56,704 nt of DNA. Source: an uncultured Mediterranea sp. Its GTDB lineage: Bacteria > Bacteroidota > Bacteroidia > Bacteroidales > Bacteroidaceae. Shown here piece by piece: positions 7,741 to 16,869 of this stretch. Where the stretch lies: positions 1-56,704 of the forward strand of contig CAMCUZ010000014.1 of assembly GCA_945879145.1 (NCBI GenBank), given 5' to 3'. The notes under the pieces are model-generated. The model did no database searches. It saw nothing but the letters and a program-made list of their open reading frames with translations, and had not been told where the DNA came from. Both the position numbers and the translations under genes were made by a program. How positions within the stretch are numbered: position 1 is the stretch's first letter; each line of letters opens with the position of its first letter.

Positions 7741-10700
7741 ATGGCTAAAGAAAAAAAATTCATCACCTGTGATGGTAACCAGGCCGCAGCGCATATCTCG
7801 TATATGTTCTCTGAAGTGGCCGCTATCTACCCCATCACTCCCTCATCTACGATGGCAGAATACGTAGATGAATGGGCTGCCCAAGGCCGCAAGAACATCT
7901 TCGGCGAGACAGTCCTGGTACAGGAAATGCAGTCAGAAGGCGGTGCCGCAGGTGCCGTACACGGTTCGCTGCAGGCTGGTGCCCTGACCACCACGTACAC
8001 CGCATCGCAGGGTCTGCTGCTGATGATCCCCAACATGTACAAGATTGCTGGTGAGTTCCTGCCCTGCGTATTCCACGTATCGGCCCGTACTCTCGCTTCG
8101 CACTCTCTCTGTATCTTCGGCGACCATCAAGACGTGATGTCAACCCGTCAGACGGGCTTCGCCATGTTGGCTGAAGGCTCTGTACAGGAGGTTATGGACC
8201 TGGCTGGTGTAGCTCACCTGTCAACCATCAAGAGCCGCGTGCCCTTCGTCAACTTCTTCGACGGCTTCCGCACCTCGCACGAGATTCAGAAGATTGAGAT
8301 GCTGGAGAACGACGACCTGGCTCCGCTTATCGACCAGAAGGCCCTGGCTGAGTTCCGCAGCCGCGCCCTGAGCCCCGAACATCCCGTTGCCCGCGGTATG
8401 GCTGAAAACCCCGATACCTTCTTCACGCACCGCGAAAGCTGCAACAACTACTACAATGCAGTACCCGCCATCGTAGAAGAGTACATGAACGAAATCAGCA
8501 AGATTACCGGTCGCCAGTATGGTCTGTTTGACTACTACGGTGCTCCCGATGCTGAGCGCGTCATCATCGCTATGGGTTCTGTTACTGAAGCTATCCGCGA
8601 AGTGATTGACTACCTGACCGCTCAGGGTGAGAAGGTGGGCCTCGTGGCTGTTCACCTCTACCGTCCCTTCTCGGCTAAGCACTTCCTGGCTGCTGTGCCC
8701 AAGACGGCTAAGCGCATCGCTGTGCTCGACCGCACGAAGGAGCCCGGTGCCAACGGCGAACCCCTCTATCTGGACGTTAAGGACTGCTTCTACGGCCAAG
8801 CCGATGCTCCCGTCATCGTAGGTGGCCGCTACGGTCTGGGCTCTAACGACACGACGCCCGCTCAGATTCTGTCAGTATATGAAAACCTCAGCTTGCCCGA
8901 ACCCAAGAACCACTTCACCGTAGGTATCGTGGACGACGTGACCTTCACCTCGCTGCCTAAGAAGGAGGAGGTCGCCCTGGGTGGTGCCGGCATGTTCGAA
9001 GCCAAGTTCTATGGCCTCGGTGCTGACGGTACGGTAGGTGCCAACAAGAACTCTGTAAAGATCATTGGTGACAACACCAACAAGCACTGCCAGGCTTACT
9101 TCTCTTACGACTCGAAGAAGTCGGGTGGTTTCACCTGCTCACACCTGCGTTTCGGCGACAGCCCCATCCGCTCTACCTATCTGGTCAATACGCCTAACTT
9201 CGTGGCTTGCCACGTACAGGCCTACCTGCACATGTATGACGTGACGCGCGGTCTGCAGAAGAACGGTACCTTCCTGCTGAACACCATCTGGGAAGGCGAA
9301 GAGCTGGCTAAGAACCTGCCCAACAACGTGAAGAAGTACTTCGCTGACAACAACATCACCGTATATTACATCAACGCCACGAAGATTGCACAGGAGATTG
9401 GTCTGGGCAACCGCACCAACACGATCCTGCAGAGCGCCTTCTTCCGCATCACCGGCGTAATCCCCGTAGATCTGGCCATCGAGCAGATGAAGAAGTTCAT
9501 CGTGAAGTCTTACGGCAAGAAGGGTGAAGATGTAGTCAACAAGAACTATGCAGCCGTTGACCGCGGTGGCGAATACAAGCAGCTCCCCGTAGATACCGCT
9601 TGGAGCAATCTGCCCGCTGACGAAAAGGCTGCCAACGACGATCCCGCCTTCATCAACGAGGTGGTTCGCCCCATCAACGCTCAGAATGGCGACCTGCTGC
9701 CCGTAAGTGCCTTCAAGGGCATCGAGGATGGTACTTGGCCGCAGGGCACTGCTGCTTACGAAAAGCGCGGTGTGGCTGCCTTCGTACCGGTATGGACCGC
9801 TGAGAACTGTAGCCAGTGTAACAAGTGTGCCTTTGTTTGTCCTCACGCTTGCATCCGTCCGTTCGTTATGGACGAGCAAGAGGCTGCCGGCTTGAACGCC
9901 GCTACGCTGGAAATGAAGGCTCCTGCTGCCCTCAAGGGCATGAAGTTCCGCATGCAGGTAGGCGTAATGGACTGCTTGGGTTGCGGTAACTGCGTTGACG
10001 TATGTCCGGGTCTGCCCAAGACGGGTCCTGCCCTCAAGATGGTTCCGCTGGAAGGCGAACTGGGCGAGGCTGCCAACTGGAACTACCTGGTGAAGAACGT
10101 AAAGAGCAAGCAGAACCTGGTAGATATCAAGTCGAACCCCCGTGTATCTCAGTTTGCTACGCCGCTGTTTGAGTTCTCAGGTGCCTGCTCGGGTTGCGGT
10201 GAGACTCCGTATGTGAAGCTGATTTCTCAGCTCTTCGGTGACCGCGAAATCGTGGCTAACGCTACGGGTTGCTCGTCAATCTACTCTGGTTCAATTCCTT
10301 CTACTCCCTACACCACCAACGAGAAGGGTCAGGGTCCTGCATGGGCTAACTCCCTGTTTGAGGACTTCTGCGAATTCGGTCTGGGTATGACGCTGGCCAA
10401 CAAGAAGATGCGTGCTCGCATCGAGGCTCTGCTGAAGGAGGTAATTGCCAACGAAGCTGCTCCTGCTGAATACAAGGCTGCTGCTGAAGAGTGGATTGCC
10501 GGCAAGGAGAATGCCGATGCCAGCAAGGCTGCTGCTGCTAAGCTGCTGCCCTTCATCGAGGCTGGTGCTGAGAAGGGTTGCGAGGCTTGCAAGCAACTGA
10601 AAGAGCTGAGCCACTTCCTGGTTAAGCGCAGCCAGTGGATCATCGGTGGTGACGGTGCCTCATACGATATCGGTTACGGTGGTCTGGACCACGTCATCGC

Positions 10701-11289
10701 ATCGGGCGAGGATGTGAATATCCTGGTACTCGACACCGAGGTTTACTCGAACACGGGTGGTCAGTCTTCAAAGGCTACTCCGCTCGGCGCCATCGCTAAG
10801 TTTGCCGCTTCGGGTAAGCGCGTACGCAAGAAAGACCTGGGTATGATTGCCACGACCTACGGCTATGTCTATGTAGCACAGATTGCCATGGGTGCTGACC
10901 AGTCGCAGTGCCTGAAGGCCATCCGTGAGGCTGAGGCTTATCCCGGTCCTTCGATCATCATCGCTTACGCACCCTGTATCAACCACGGTCTGAAGAAGGG
11001 TATGGGTAAGGCCCAGGCCGAAGAGGCTGCTGCCGTAGCTTGCGGTTACTGGCATCTGTGGCGCTTCAACCCCGCTCTGGAGGAAGAGGGCAAGAATCCG
11101 TTCACGCTCGACTCGAAGGAGCCCGCATGGGAAGGCTTCCAGGATTACCTGAAGGGTGAAGTTCGCTTTGCCTCGGTAATGAAGCAGTACCCTGCTGAAG
11201 CTGCTGACCTCTTCAACGCTTGTGAAGAGATGGCCAAGAAGCGCTACCAGAGCTACGTACGCATGACCAAGATGGATTGGAGCAAGTAA
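7741..11289 (+). CDS. nifJ: Pyruvate:ferredoxin (flavodoxin) oxidoreductase
   Basis: The homodimeric PFOR oxidises pyruvate with CoA to acetyl-CoA and CO2 and passes electrons to ferredoxin, a central reaction of anaerobic Bacteroidales. The 1182 residues match the usual single-chain enzyme. The order is N-terminal pyrimidine-binding domain (AIYPITPSSTMAE near residue 30), gamma and CoA regions, then a two-cluster ferredoxin domain with C690-C693-C696-C700 and C745-C748-C751-C755. The third cluster's cysteines include C816 and C819 (ACSGCGETP). The thiamine-diphosphate motif GDG...N lies at about 967-1012. Codon use is strongly biased, as in highly expressed genes. It is monocistronic, ending in a strong terminator. 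Confidence 0.98.
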   Translation: MAKEKKFITCDGNQAAAHISYMFSEVAAIYPITPSSTMAEYVDEWAAQGRKNIFGETVLVQEMQSEGGAAGAVHGSLQAGALTTTYTASQGLLLMIPNMYKIAGEFLPCVFHVSARTLASHSLCIFGDHQDVMSTRQTGFAMLAEGSVQEVMDLAGVAHLSTIKSRVPFVNFFDGFRTSHEIQKIEMLENDDLAPLIDQKALAEFRSRALSPEHPVARGMAENPDTFFTHRESCNNYYNAVPAIVEEYMNEISKITGRQYGLFDYYGAPDAERVIIAMGSVTEAIREVIDYLTAQGEKVGLVAVHLYRPFSAKHFLAAVPKTAKRIAVLDRTKEPGANGEPLYLDVKDCFYGQADAPVIVGGRYGLGSNDTTPAQILSVYENLSLPEPKNHFTVGIVDDVTFTSLPKKEEVALGGAGMFEAKFYGLGADGTVGANKNSVKIIGDNTNKHCQAYFSYDSKKSGGFTCSHLRFGDSPIRSTYLVNTPNFVACHVQAYLHMYDVTRGLQKNGTFLLNTIWEGEELAKNLPNNVKKYFADNNITVYYINATKIAQEIGLGNRTNTILQSAFFRITGVIPVDLAIEQMKKFIVKSYGKKGEDVVNKNYAAVDRGGEYKQLPVDTAWSNLPADEKAANDDPAFINEVVRPINAQNGDLLPVSAFKGIEDGTWPQGTAAYEKRGVAAFVPVWTAENCSQCNKCAFVCPHACIRPFVMDEQEAAGLNAATLEMKAPAALKGMKFRMQVGVMDCLGCGNCVDVCPGLPKTGPALKMVPLEGELGEAANWNYLVKNVKSKQNLVDIKSNPRVSQFATPLFEFSGACSGCGETPYVKLISQLFGDREIVANATGCSSIYSGSIPSTPYTTNEKGQGPAWANSLFEDFCEFGLGMTLANKKMRARIEALLKEVIANEAAPAEYKAAAEEWIAGKENADASKAAAAKLLPFIEAGAEKGCEACKQLKELSHFLVKRSQWIIGGDGASYDIGYGGLDHVIASGEDVNILVLDTEVYSNTGGQSSKATPLGAIAKFAASGKRVRKKDLGMIATTYGYVYVAQIAMGADQSQCLKAIREAEAYPGPSIIIAYAPCINHGLKKGMGKAQAEEAAAVACGYWHLWRFNPALEEEGKNPFTLDSKEPAWEGFQDYLKGEVRFASVMKQYPAEAADLFNACEEMAKKRYQSYVRMTKMDWSK

Positions 11290-11317
11290 TGCGCGTATAA
11301 ATAAATCTGGATAGAAT

Positions 11318-11369
11318 AAGGACGCATCCTATGCATGGTGATTCATGCCGGATGCGTCCTTTGTTTTTG
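11318..11369 (+). terminator. Rho-independent terminator of nifJ
   Basis: AAGGACGCATCC (11318-11329) and GGATGCGTCCTT (11350-11361) are exact inverted copies. An inner GCATG/CATGC pair extends the stem, and TTGTTTTTG follows. It sits between convergent nifJ and umuC. Confidence 0.85.
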
Positions 11370-11402
11370 TGATGGGAAATGAGAAATGGAAGGGTGCAGA
11401 GG

Positions 11403-12698
11403 CTACTTCAGCTTGATGACGTCGCACCAGCGGGTGGTAGGATTCGGACTACGAAAATCATGCTTAATCGCATCGGCAAAGACACCCGCCTTGCCATCCC
11501 CATCCTTGAGCGTGTATTGCTGTGCACCAAGCACCAGCGTCTCCGTACCATACAGGCGGTTGATGCGGTCCATGGTCTTATCGAGCGACTTGAGCCGCTC
11601 GTACTGCCCAGGTTGCAGGTCAAAGAGGTCGTGTTGAATGGGATGGTCGGCCGCAATACCCATCACGATGACCCCTGCCTTCTTGTACTGATACCCCGTG
11701 CGAAAGATGCGCATCAAGGCCTGCTGAGCAGCCTGCACAATGGTTACGGTCGAGCTGGTAGGCGTCACAAGCCGCTCCTCCTCGAAACTCCAGTACTGGC
11801 CAAGGTCCTCACGGAAAGGATTGGTATGGATAAAGACACCCACCACCTGGGCCACCGTCTGCTGCATCCTCAGCTTCTCAGCACAACGTGCAGCAAAATT
11901 AGCTACGTGGGTATTCAGGGTTGGGAGGTCGGAGATCATGCCGCTGAAGCTGCGGCTTGTACAGATACTCTTCTTCTTGGCATACTCCTCATTGGGCACG
12001 CAATCACGGCCATTCAACTCGGCCCATGTACGATAAATGACGATATGGTTGAAGGCTGTCTTCACAAAGTCGCCATGAAGCTGCGCAAAGTCATAGGCCG
12101 TCTTCACCCCATAATCCACCAACTTGGCGGCATAGCGTCGGCCTACTCCCCATACCTCCTCGACCGGAAATAGCGAAAGCGCCTTGATACGCTTCTCTTC
12201 GCTGTCGATCACACAGCAATGGTTGTAACCCGGATACTTTTTGGCAAAGTGGCTTGCCACCTTGGCCAGCGTCTTGTTGGGAGCTATGCCGATACTCACC
12301 GGCATACCCACCCACTGCTTCACCTTTCGGTGGAGCTCCTCACCCCAGTGTTTGTAGTCGAGACCCTCCACCCCCTGGAAATAGACAAAACACTCGTCTA
12401 TGGAGTAGCGGAAATAGGCCGGTGCCTCCTCCTTGATGATGGAGACAATACGGCCCGTCAACTCACCGTAAAGCTCGTAATTGGAGGAGAAGACTGCTAT
12501 CTTGACTTCAGGGAAGAGCTTTTCGAGTTGAAAGAAGGGGGTTCCCGCCTTAATGCCCAACTCCTTGGCCTCGTTGCTGCGAGCCACCACACATCCATCG
12601 TTGTTGGATAAAACCACGACGGGTTTCCCCTCCAAATCAGGACGGAAAACCCGTTCGCACGAGACGTAGCAATTGTCACAATCAATAATGCCGTACAT
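11403..12698 (-). CDS. umuC: Y-family DNA polymerase, UmuC-type
   Basis: This is the catalytic subunit of a DNA polymerase V-like translesion polymerase, 431 residues. The N-terminal palm motif is [15 protein letters not shown], with the first metal-binding Asp at residue 6. The second catalytic motif is YSIDECF at about 100-106 with its Asp-Glu pair. A helix-hairpin-helix segment ([15 protein letters not shown]) is near 180. The C-terminal part matches the UmuC little finger and tail. The gene starts 23 bp after umuD, the standard umuDC order, so the two are co-transcribed. No inactivating change is visible. Confidence 0.95.
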   Translation of the reverse strand: MYGIIDCDNCYVSCERVFRPDLEGKPVVVLSNNDGCVVARSNEAKELGIKAGTPFFQLEKLFPEVKIAVFSSNYELYGELTGRIVSIIKEEAPAYFRYSIDECFVYFQGVEGLDYKHWGEELHRKVKQWVGMPVSIGIAPNKTLAKVASHFAKKYPGYNHCCVIDSEEKRIKALSLFPVEEVWGVGRRYAAKLVDYGVKTAYDFAQLHGDFVKTAFNHIVIYRTWAELNGRDCVPNEEYAKKKSICTSRSFSGMISDLPTLNTHVANFAARCAEKLRMQQTVAQVVGVFIHTNPFREDLGQYWSFEEERLVTPTSSTVTIVQAAQQALMRIFRTGYQYKKAGVIVMGIAADHPIQHDLFDLQPGQYERLKSLDKTMDRINRLYGTETLVLGAQQYTLKDGDGKAGVFADAIKHDFRSPNPTTRWCDVIKLK

Positions 12699-12721
12699 CG
12701 TACTCCCCCTCTCCCCCTCTG

Positions 12722-13159
12722 CTAAAACGTTTCAAACGTACGGATAAGGTGTACCACCACGCCCCATACCTCAAAGTGACTCCCCTCCTCCACCTTGAAG
12801 ATGGGGAAGTCGGGATTGGCTGGGCGGAGCTCAATGTAGCCGTCGCGCTGGTGCGTCAGGTCGAGGTACTTCATGGTGAATTCCCCATTCCAGAACGCCA
12901 CCACAATTGAGCCATGGTGAGCCTGCACGGCGCGGTCGATGATGACCCGGTCACCGTCCAGAATCCCGGCATCTCTCATCGAGTCACCCTCAACATCGCC
13001 ATAGAACGATGCCTCTGGGTGACGGATGTAGTCGCGGTTGAAATCGAGCGTCTCATGCCGATAGTCATCAGCTGGTGAAGGGAACCCCGCCACCACCGAA
13101 GCATGTTCCAGCTCAAGCTGTGTATCAAACACACCTCTTCGAATCTTGATATTGCTCAT
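12722..13159 (-). CDS. umuD: UmuD-type S24 autoprotease
   Basis: This LexA/UmuD-family protein of 145 residues self-cleaves to a form that activates UmuC. All hallmarks are at the Escherichia coli UmuD positions: the cleavage dipeptide Ala24-Gly25 (SVVAGFP), nucleophile Ser60 in GDSM, and general base Lys97 in EFTMKYLD. There is no DNA-binding domain. It heads the umuDC pair. No standard -7 TAnnTTTG box lies before it; instead the upstream 190 bp contain four 22-bp tandem repeats (13244-13331) that may act in its control. Confidence 0.95.
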   Translation of the reverse strand: MSNIKIRRGVFDTQLELEHASVVAGFPSPADDYRHETLDFNRDYIRHPEASFYGDVEGDSMRDAGILDGDRVIIDRAVQAHHGSIVVAFWNGEFTMKYLDLTHQRDGYIELRPANPDFPIFKVEEGSHFEVWGVVVHLIRTFETF

Positions 13160-13243
13160 ACAGTCTCTCTATACCAGCTATTGCGTGCTGACTGGGCAAC
13201 ACAATCATAACTACTAATAATCCCCCTGCTGAGAAGCTAATCG

Positions 13244-13331
13244 CTCACGGCTGAAGAGTGAACTTCTCACAGCTGAAGAGTTATCTTCTCACAGCTGAAG
13301 AGTTAACTTCTCACGGTTGAAGAGTTAACTT
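13244..13331. repeat. Four 22-bp tandem repeats upstream of umuDC
   Basis: Four contiguous units begin at 13244, 13266, 13288 and 13310, with consensus CTCACAGCTGAAGAGTTAAC plus TT. Units differ at one to three positions. A degenerate fifth copy (GAGAAGCTAATC) seems to precede the first. Each unit carries the palindrome AGTTAACT or a near form inside a longer imperfect dyad. They fill most of the gap between pyrF and umuD, starting 84 bp upstream of the umuD start. There are no spacers, so this is not CRISPR. A regulatory array is plausible but unproven. Confidence 0.9.
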
Positions 13332-13346
13332 CTCCGAACATGTGAT

Positions 13347-14171
13347 TCAGCGGAGGGCCTTGAGTTGTTCAGCCATTTGGGCCTGCACCTCTTGGGCTGC
13401 ACGACGTGAAGCAGCAGCAAACTGCTCACTCTTGTCCACATAGATGATGCCACGGCTGCTGTTCACAATCAGACCGCACTGGCTGTTCATGCCATACTTG
13501 CAGACCTCCTCCAGCGAGCCACCCTGTGCACCAACACCTGGCACGAGCAAGAAGTGGTCGGGCACGATACGACGGATGTCCTCAAAGGCACGTCCCTGCG
13601 TAGCACCTACCACGTACATCATCTGCTCGTTGCTACCCCACTGCTGACTCTTGCGGAGCACCTTCTCGAAAAGGCGCTCTCCCTCAGCATCGGCGGTGAG
13701 CTGAAAGTCGTGACTACCCTTATTGCTGGTCAGCGCCAACAAGATGACCCACTTGCCTGGATAAGCCAAGAAGGGGCTCACACTGTCTTCACCCATGTAG
13801 GGGGCCACCGTCACAGAGTCTATGTCGAGCTCCTCGAAGAAACTGCGGGCATACATCGTGGAGGTGTTGCCTATGTCGCCGCGCTTGGCATCCGCAATGA
13901 TGAACTGGTCGGGATAGTGCTGCTTGATGTACTTCACGGTCTTCTCAAAGGCAATCCATCCCTTTACGCCCAGGCTCTCGTAGAAAGCCAGGTTGGGCTT
14001 GTAGGCAATGCAGAGGTCCTGCGTAGCGTCGATAATCGCCTTGTTGAAGGCAAAGATAGGGTCTTCCTCCTTCAGGAGATGTTCGGGTATCTTCTTGATA
14101 TCCGTATCCAGTCCCACGCAGAGGAAACTCTGCTTGCGCAGGATATTTTCAAAGAGTTGTTCTTTCGTCAT
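13347..14171 (-). CDS. pyrF: Orotidine 5'-phosphate decarboxylase
   Basis: This enzyme carries out the last step of UMP synthesis, decarboxylating OMP in the cytoplasm. At 274 residues it is the longer (type 2) form found in Bacteroidota and mycobacteria. The catalytic loop is [14 protein letters not shown] near residue 95-108, supplying the Lys-Asp charge network. [13 protein letters not shown] and the phosphate-binding PGVGAQGG are also conserved. It starts 41 bp after prfA and is probably the last gene of the minus-strand operon that includes purM and prfA. Confidence 0.95.
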   Translation of the reverse strand: MTKEQLFENILRKQSFLCVGLDTDIKKIPEHLLKEEDPIFAFNKAIIDATQDLCIAYKPNLAFYESLGVKGWIAFEKTVKYIKQHYPDQFIIADAKRGDIGNTSTMYARSFFEELDIDSVTVAPYMGEDSVSPFLAYPGKWVILLALTSNKGSHDFQLTADAEGERLFEKVLRKSQQWGSNEQMMYVVGATQGRAFEDIRRIVPDHFLLVPGVGAQGGSLEEVCKYGMNSQCGLIVNSSRGIIYVDKSEQFAAASRRAAQEVQAQMAEQLKALR

Positions 14172-14212
14172 ATTGTTTGAGTTTTAGGGTTAATGTTTTT
14201 ATCTGAGGAAGT

Positions 14213-15325
14213 TCAGAGTTCGCTCTCCTTGAGGCGCTCTGCATTCTCGGCCACAATGAGGTGGTCGATGCAATCCTGGATTTCGCCATCCATGAAGGCA
14301 GCGAGATTGTAGATGGTATAGTTGATGCGATGGTCGGTGATGCGCCCCTGCGGATAGTTGTATGTGCGGATCTTGGCCGATCGGTCGCCGGTAGAGACCA
14401 TGGTCTTTCGCTTAGAGGCGATGTCGTCGATGTACTTTTGATGCTCCTTATCATAGATAAAGGTACGCAGGCGCGAAAGGGCACGCTCCTTGTTCTTGGG
14501 CTGGTCGCGCGTCTCGGTACACTCAATGAGAATCTCCTCTACGACACCAGTCAGCGGATTCTTCCAGTTGTAGCGCAGGCGTACACCCGACTCCACTTTG
14601 TTGACGTTCTGTCCGCCAGCACCTCCACTGCGGAAGGTGTCCCACTTGATTTCGCCCTCGTTGATTACCACGTCGAATTCCTCCGCTTCGGGCAGTACGG
14701 CCACCGAGGCAGCCGAGGTGTGCACACGACCCTGGGTCTCAGTAGCTGGCACACGCTGTACACGGTGTACACCCGACTCATACTTGAGTGTGCCATAGAC
14801 GTTGTCGCCCGTCACCGAGCAGATAATCTCCTTGAATCCACCTGCAGCTCCTTCGTTGGCGCTCGACACCTCCATGCGCCATCCCTTGATGTCGCAATAC
14901 TTGGAGTACATGCGAAACAGGTCTCCGGCAAAGAGAGCGGCCTCATCACCTCCCGTACCACCACGGATTTCGAGGATGGCATTGCGGCTGTCCTGCGGGT
15001 CGGCAGGTACCAGCATCAGCTTGATTTCCTCCTCCAGCTGGGGGAGGCGTTCTTCACAGGCCACCAACTCCTCACGAGCCATCTCCTTCATCTCAGGGTC
15101 GGTCTCGTTGGCCAGAAGCTGCTTGGCCTCGTCTATGCCAACCAAAGTCTGCATGTATTGCTTGCGGGCCCCCATCAGGTCGCCCAGCTCCTTGTACTCC
15201 TTGGTCAGCTTCACGTAGCGCTTTTGGTCGGCAATCACAGCAGGGTCGGTAATCAAGGTCGAAACCTCCTCAAAGCGGGCCACCAGTCCATCGAGTTTCT
15301 CTAATATCGTATTGTTATCTGCCAT
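14213..15325 (-). CDS. prfA: Peptide chain release factor 1
   Basis: RF1 reads UAA and UAG stop codons and triggers peptide release on the ribosome. The 370-residue protein carries the tripeptide anticodon Pro193-Ala194-Thr195 (RVPATETQGR) that identifies RF1 rather than RF2, and the catalytic Gly-Gly-Gln at 237-239 (GGAGGQNVNK), the Gln of which is normally methylated by PrmC. Length is slightly above E. coli RF1. It lies 15 bp after the small membrane protein gene and 41 bp before pyrF, on the same strand. Confidence 0.97.
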   Translation of the reverse strand: MADNNTILEKLDGLVARFEEVSTLITDPAVIADQKRYVKLTKEYKELGDLMGARKQYMQTLVGIDEAKQLLANETDPEMKEMAREELVACEERLPQLEEEIKLMLVPADPQDSRNAILEIRGGTGGDEAALFAGDLFRMYSKYCDIKGWRMEVSSANEGAAGGFKEIICSVTGDNVYGTLKYESGVHRVQRVPATETQGRVHTSAASVAVLPEAEEFDVVINEGEIKWDTFRSGGAGGQNVNKVESGVRLRYNWKNPLTGVVEEILIECTETRDQPKNKERALSRLRTFIYDKEHQKYIDDIASKRKTMVSTGDRSAKIRTYNYPQGRITDHRINYTIYNLAAFMDGEIQDCIDHLIVAENAERLKESEL

Positions 15326-15340
15326 ATTGTCTGTCTCAGG

Positions 15341-15544
15341 TTACTTGCAAAGATAGTTGGCCCAGCGATACTGGCGGGTGACGATGTTGAAGGTAATCAC
15401 CAGCCAGCCCAGTGTGCCGAGCATGAAGAGGATTGCATGGAGCGTGAAATCGCGACGCTGGATGAGCAGCCACGACTCGTAGCACATATAGACCGTAGCG
15501 CAAATGCTCGCTATACAACAGAGGAAAAAGAGTATTTTTCGCAT
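15341..15544 (-). CDS. Small membrane protein of unknown function
   Basis: The 67-residue protein has two hydrophobic helices (about 3-22 and 38-56) separated by a short charged segment (LIQRRDFT), so it is a hairpin inner-membrane protein. It lies between purM and prfA on the same strand, with a 60-bp and a 15-bp gap, which supports a real, co-transcribed gene. I recognise no family. An overlapping frame is much less protein-like. Confidence 0.6.
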   Translation of the reverse strand: MRKILFFLCCIASICATVYMCYESWLLIQRRDFTLHAILFMLGTLGWLVITFNIVTRQYRWANYLCK

Positions 15545-15556
15545 AACTAAAAACTT

Positions 15557-15598
15557 ATTAGCTCGTAACTTGTAGCTCGTAACTCGTAGCTCGTAGCT
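15557..15598. repeat. CGTAGCT heptamer array, locus 1
   Basis: Six 7-bp units lie head to tail (first one degenerate, then CGTAACT, TGTAGCT, CGTAACT, CGTAGCT, CGTAGCT). They fill the 60-bp gap between purM and the small membrane protein gene, ending six bases before the purM stop codon. The same heptamer in the opposite orientation makes the array at 22807-22883. Confidence 0.8.
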
Positions 15599-15604
15599 GA
15601 AGAA

Positions 15605-16777
15605 TCAATACACAAACTCCCCAAATTCGCTGCGGATAATCAGTTCCTTCTTGTCACTCTCCTCAATGCGGCCGATGACCTGTGCGTCAATGCCAAACGA
15701 TTGGCTGATGGCAATCACCTGCTCAGCATGCTCAGGCGCAAGATAAACCTCCAGGCGATGGCCCATGTTGAACACCTTGTACATCTCACTCCAGTCGGTG
15801 TTGCTCTGCTCCTTGATTGTGCGGAACAGGGGCGGTACAGGGAAGAGGTTATCCTTGATGACGCGGCAGTTGTCGCCCACAAAATGGAGCACCTTGGTCT
15901 GTGCCCCACCGGAGCAGTGCACCATACCGTGAATCTGCGGACGCAGGGTATCAAGCAATTTCTTCACTACCGGGGCATAAGTACGCGTAGGCGAGAGTAC
16001 CAGTTTACCCGCATCCAGCGGCGAGCCCTCTACAGCATCGGTCAGTTTCAGTGCCCCGCTGTAAACCAGTTCCTCGGGCACAGCCTTGTCATAGCTCTCA
16101 GGGTACTTCTCAGCCAGGTATTTGCTGAACACATCATGGCGCGCTGAGGTCAGACCGTTGCTGCCCATGCCGCCGTTGTACTCCTTCTCGTAGGTAGCTT
16201 GGCCAAACGAGGCCAGTCCCACAATGACGTCGCCGGGGCGGATGTTGGCGTTGTTGATGACGTCGCTGCGCTTCATGCGGCAGGTGACGGTACTGTCCAC
16301 GATGATGGTGCGCACCAGGTCGCCCACATCGGCCGTTTCACCACCCGTAGCATACACTCCCACGCCCATCTCACGCAGTTCGGCCAGCAGCTCGTCCGTA
16401 CCGTTGATAATGGCCGAGATGACCTCGCCAGGCACGAGCAGTTTGTTGCGTCCGATGGTCGAAGAGACCAGTATGTTGTCCACTGCACCCACACAGAGCA
16501 GGTCGTCGATATTCATGATGAGTGCATCCTGTGCAATGCCCTTCCAGACGGAGAGGTCGCCCGTCTCCTTCCAGTACATATAGGCCAAGGATGACTTGGT
16601 GCCAGCTCCGTCGGCGTGCATGATGTTGCAATACTCCGGGTCACCGCCCAGGATATCGGGGATAATCTTACAGAAGGCCTGTGGATAGAGGCCCTTATCA
16701 ATGTGCTTGATGGCGTTGTGAACGTCCTCTTTCGATGCGCTCACTCCGCGCATCATGTATCTTTGATTGGTGCTCAT
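15605..16777 (-). CDS. purM: Phosphoribosylformylglycinamidine cyclo-ligase
   Basis: AIR synthase makes the imidazole ring of purines from FGAM and ATP. At 390 residues it is the longer Bacteroidota variant. Conserved stretches include HADGAGTKSSLAY (about 54-66, ATP/substrate loop), the metal-binding MNIDDLLCVGA, GVYATGGETADVGD, and a C-terminal MVHCSGGAQTKVLHF. It sits between yitT-like and prfA genes on the minus strand. A TATTTTTG box lies 25 bp upstream, so it may have its own promoter besides read-through. Confidence 0.93.
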   Translation of the reverse strand: MSTNQRYMMRGVSASKEDVHNAIKHIDKGLYPQAFCKIIPDILGGDPEYCNIMHADGAGTKSSLAYMYWKETGDLSVWKGIAQDALIMNIDDLLCVGAVDNILVSSTIGRNKLLVPGEVISAIINGTDELLAELREMGVGVYATGGETADVGDLVRTIIVDSTVTCRMKRSDVINNANIRPGDVIVGLASFGQATYEKEYNGGMGSNGLTSARHDVFSKYLAEKYPESYDKAVPEELVYSGALKLTDAVEGSPLDAGKLVLSPTRTYAPVVKKLLDTLRPQIHGMVHCSGGAQTKVLHFVGDNCRVIKDNLFPVPPLFRTIKEQSNTDWSEMYKVFNMGHRLEVYLAPEHAEQVIAISQSFGIDAQVIGRIEESDKKELIIRSEFGEFVY

Positions 16778-16802
16778 AAGGCATAAAATTATATTCTGTG
16801 TG

Positions 16803-16810
16803 CAAAAATA
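16803..16810 (-). promoter_or_regulatory. Possible -7 box for purM
   Basis: TATTTTTG on the minus strand fits the -7 consensus, 25 bp before the purM start. No clear -33 TTTG lies at the right distance, so this is a weak or regulated promoter at best. Confidence 0.4.
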
Positions 16811-16869
16811 GGGATTTTCGGCGAGTTTACCGCATAAAATAGCAGATTACCCCGAAAAAAAAGGAAAAA

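Noticed and set aside
13244..13331. CRISPR array
   Set aside because: The 22-bp repeats are contiguous with no unique spacers, and there are no cas genes.
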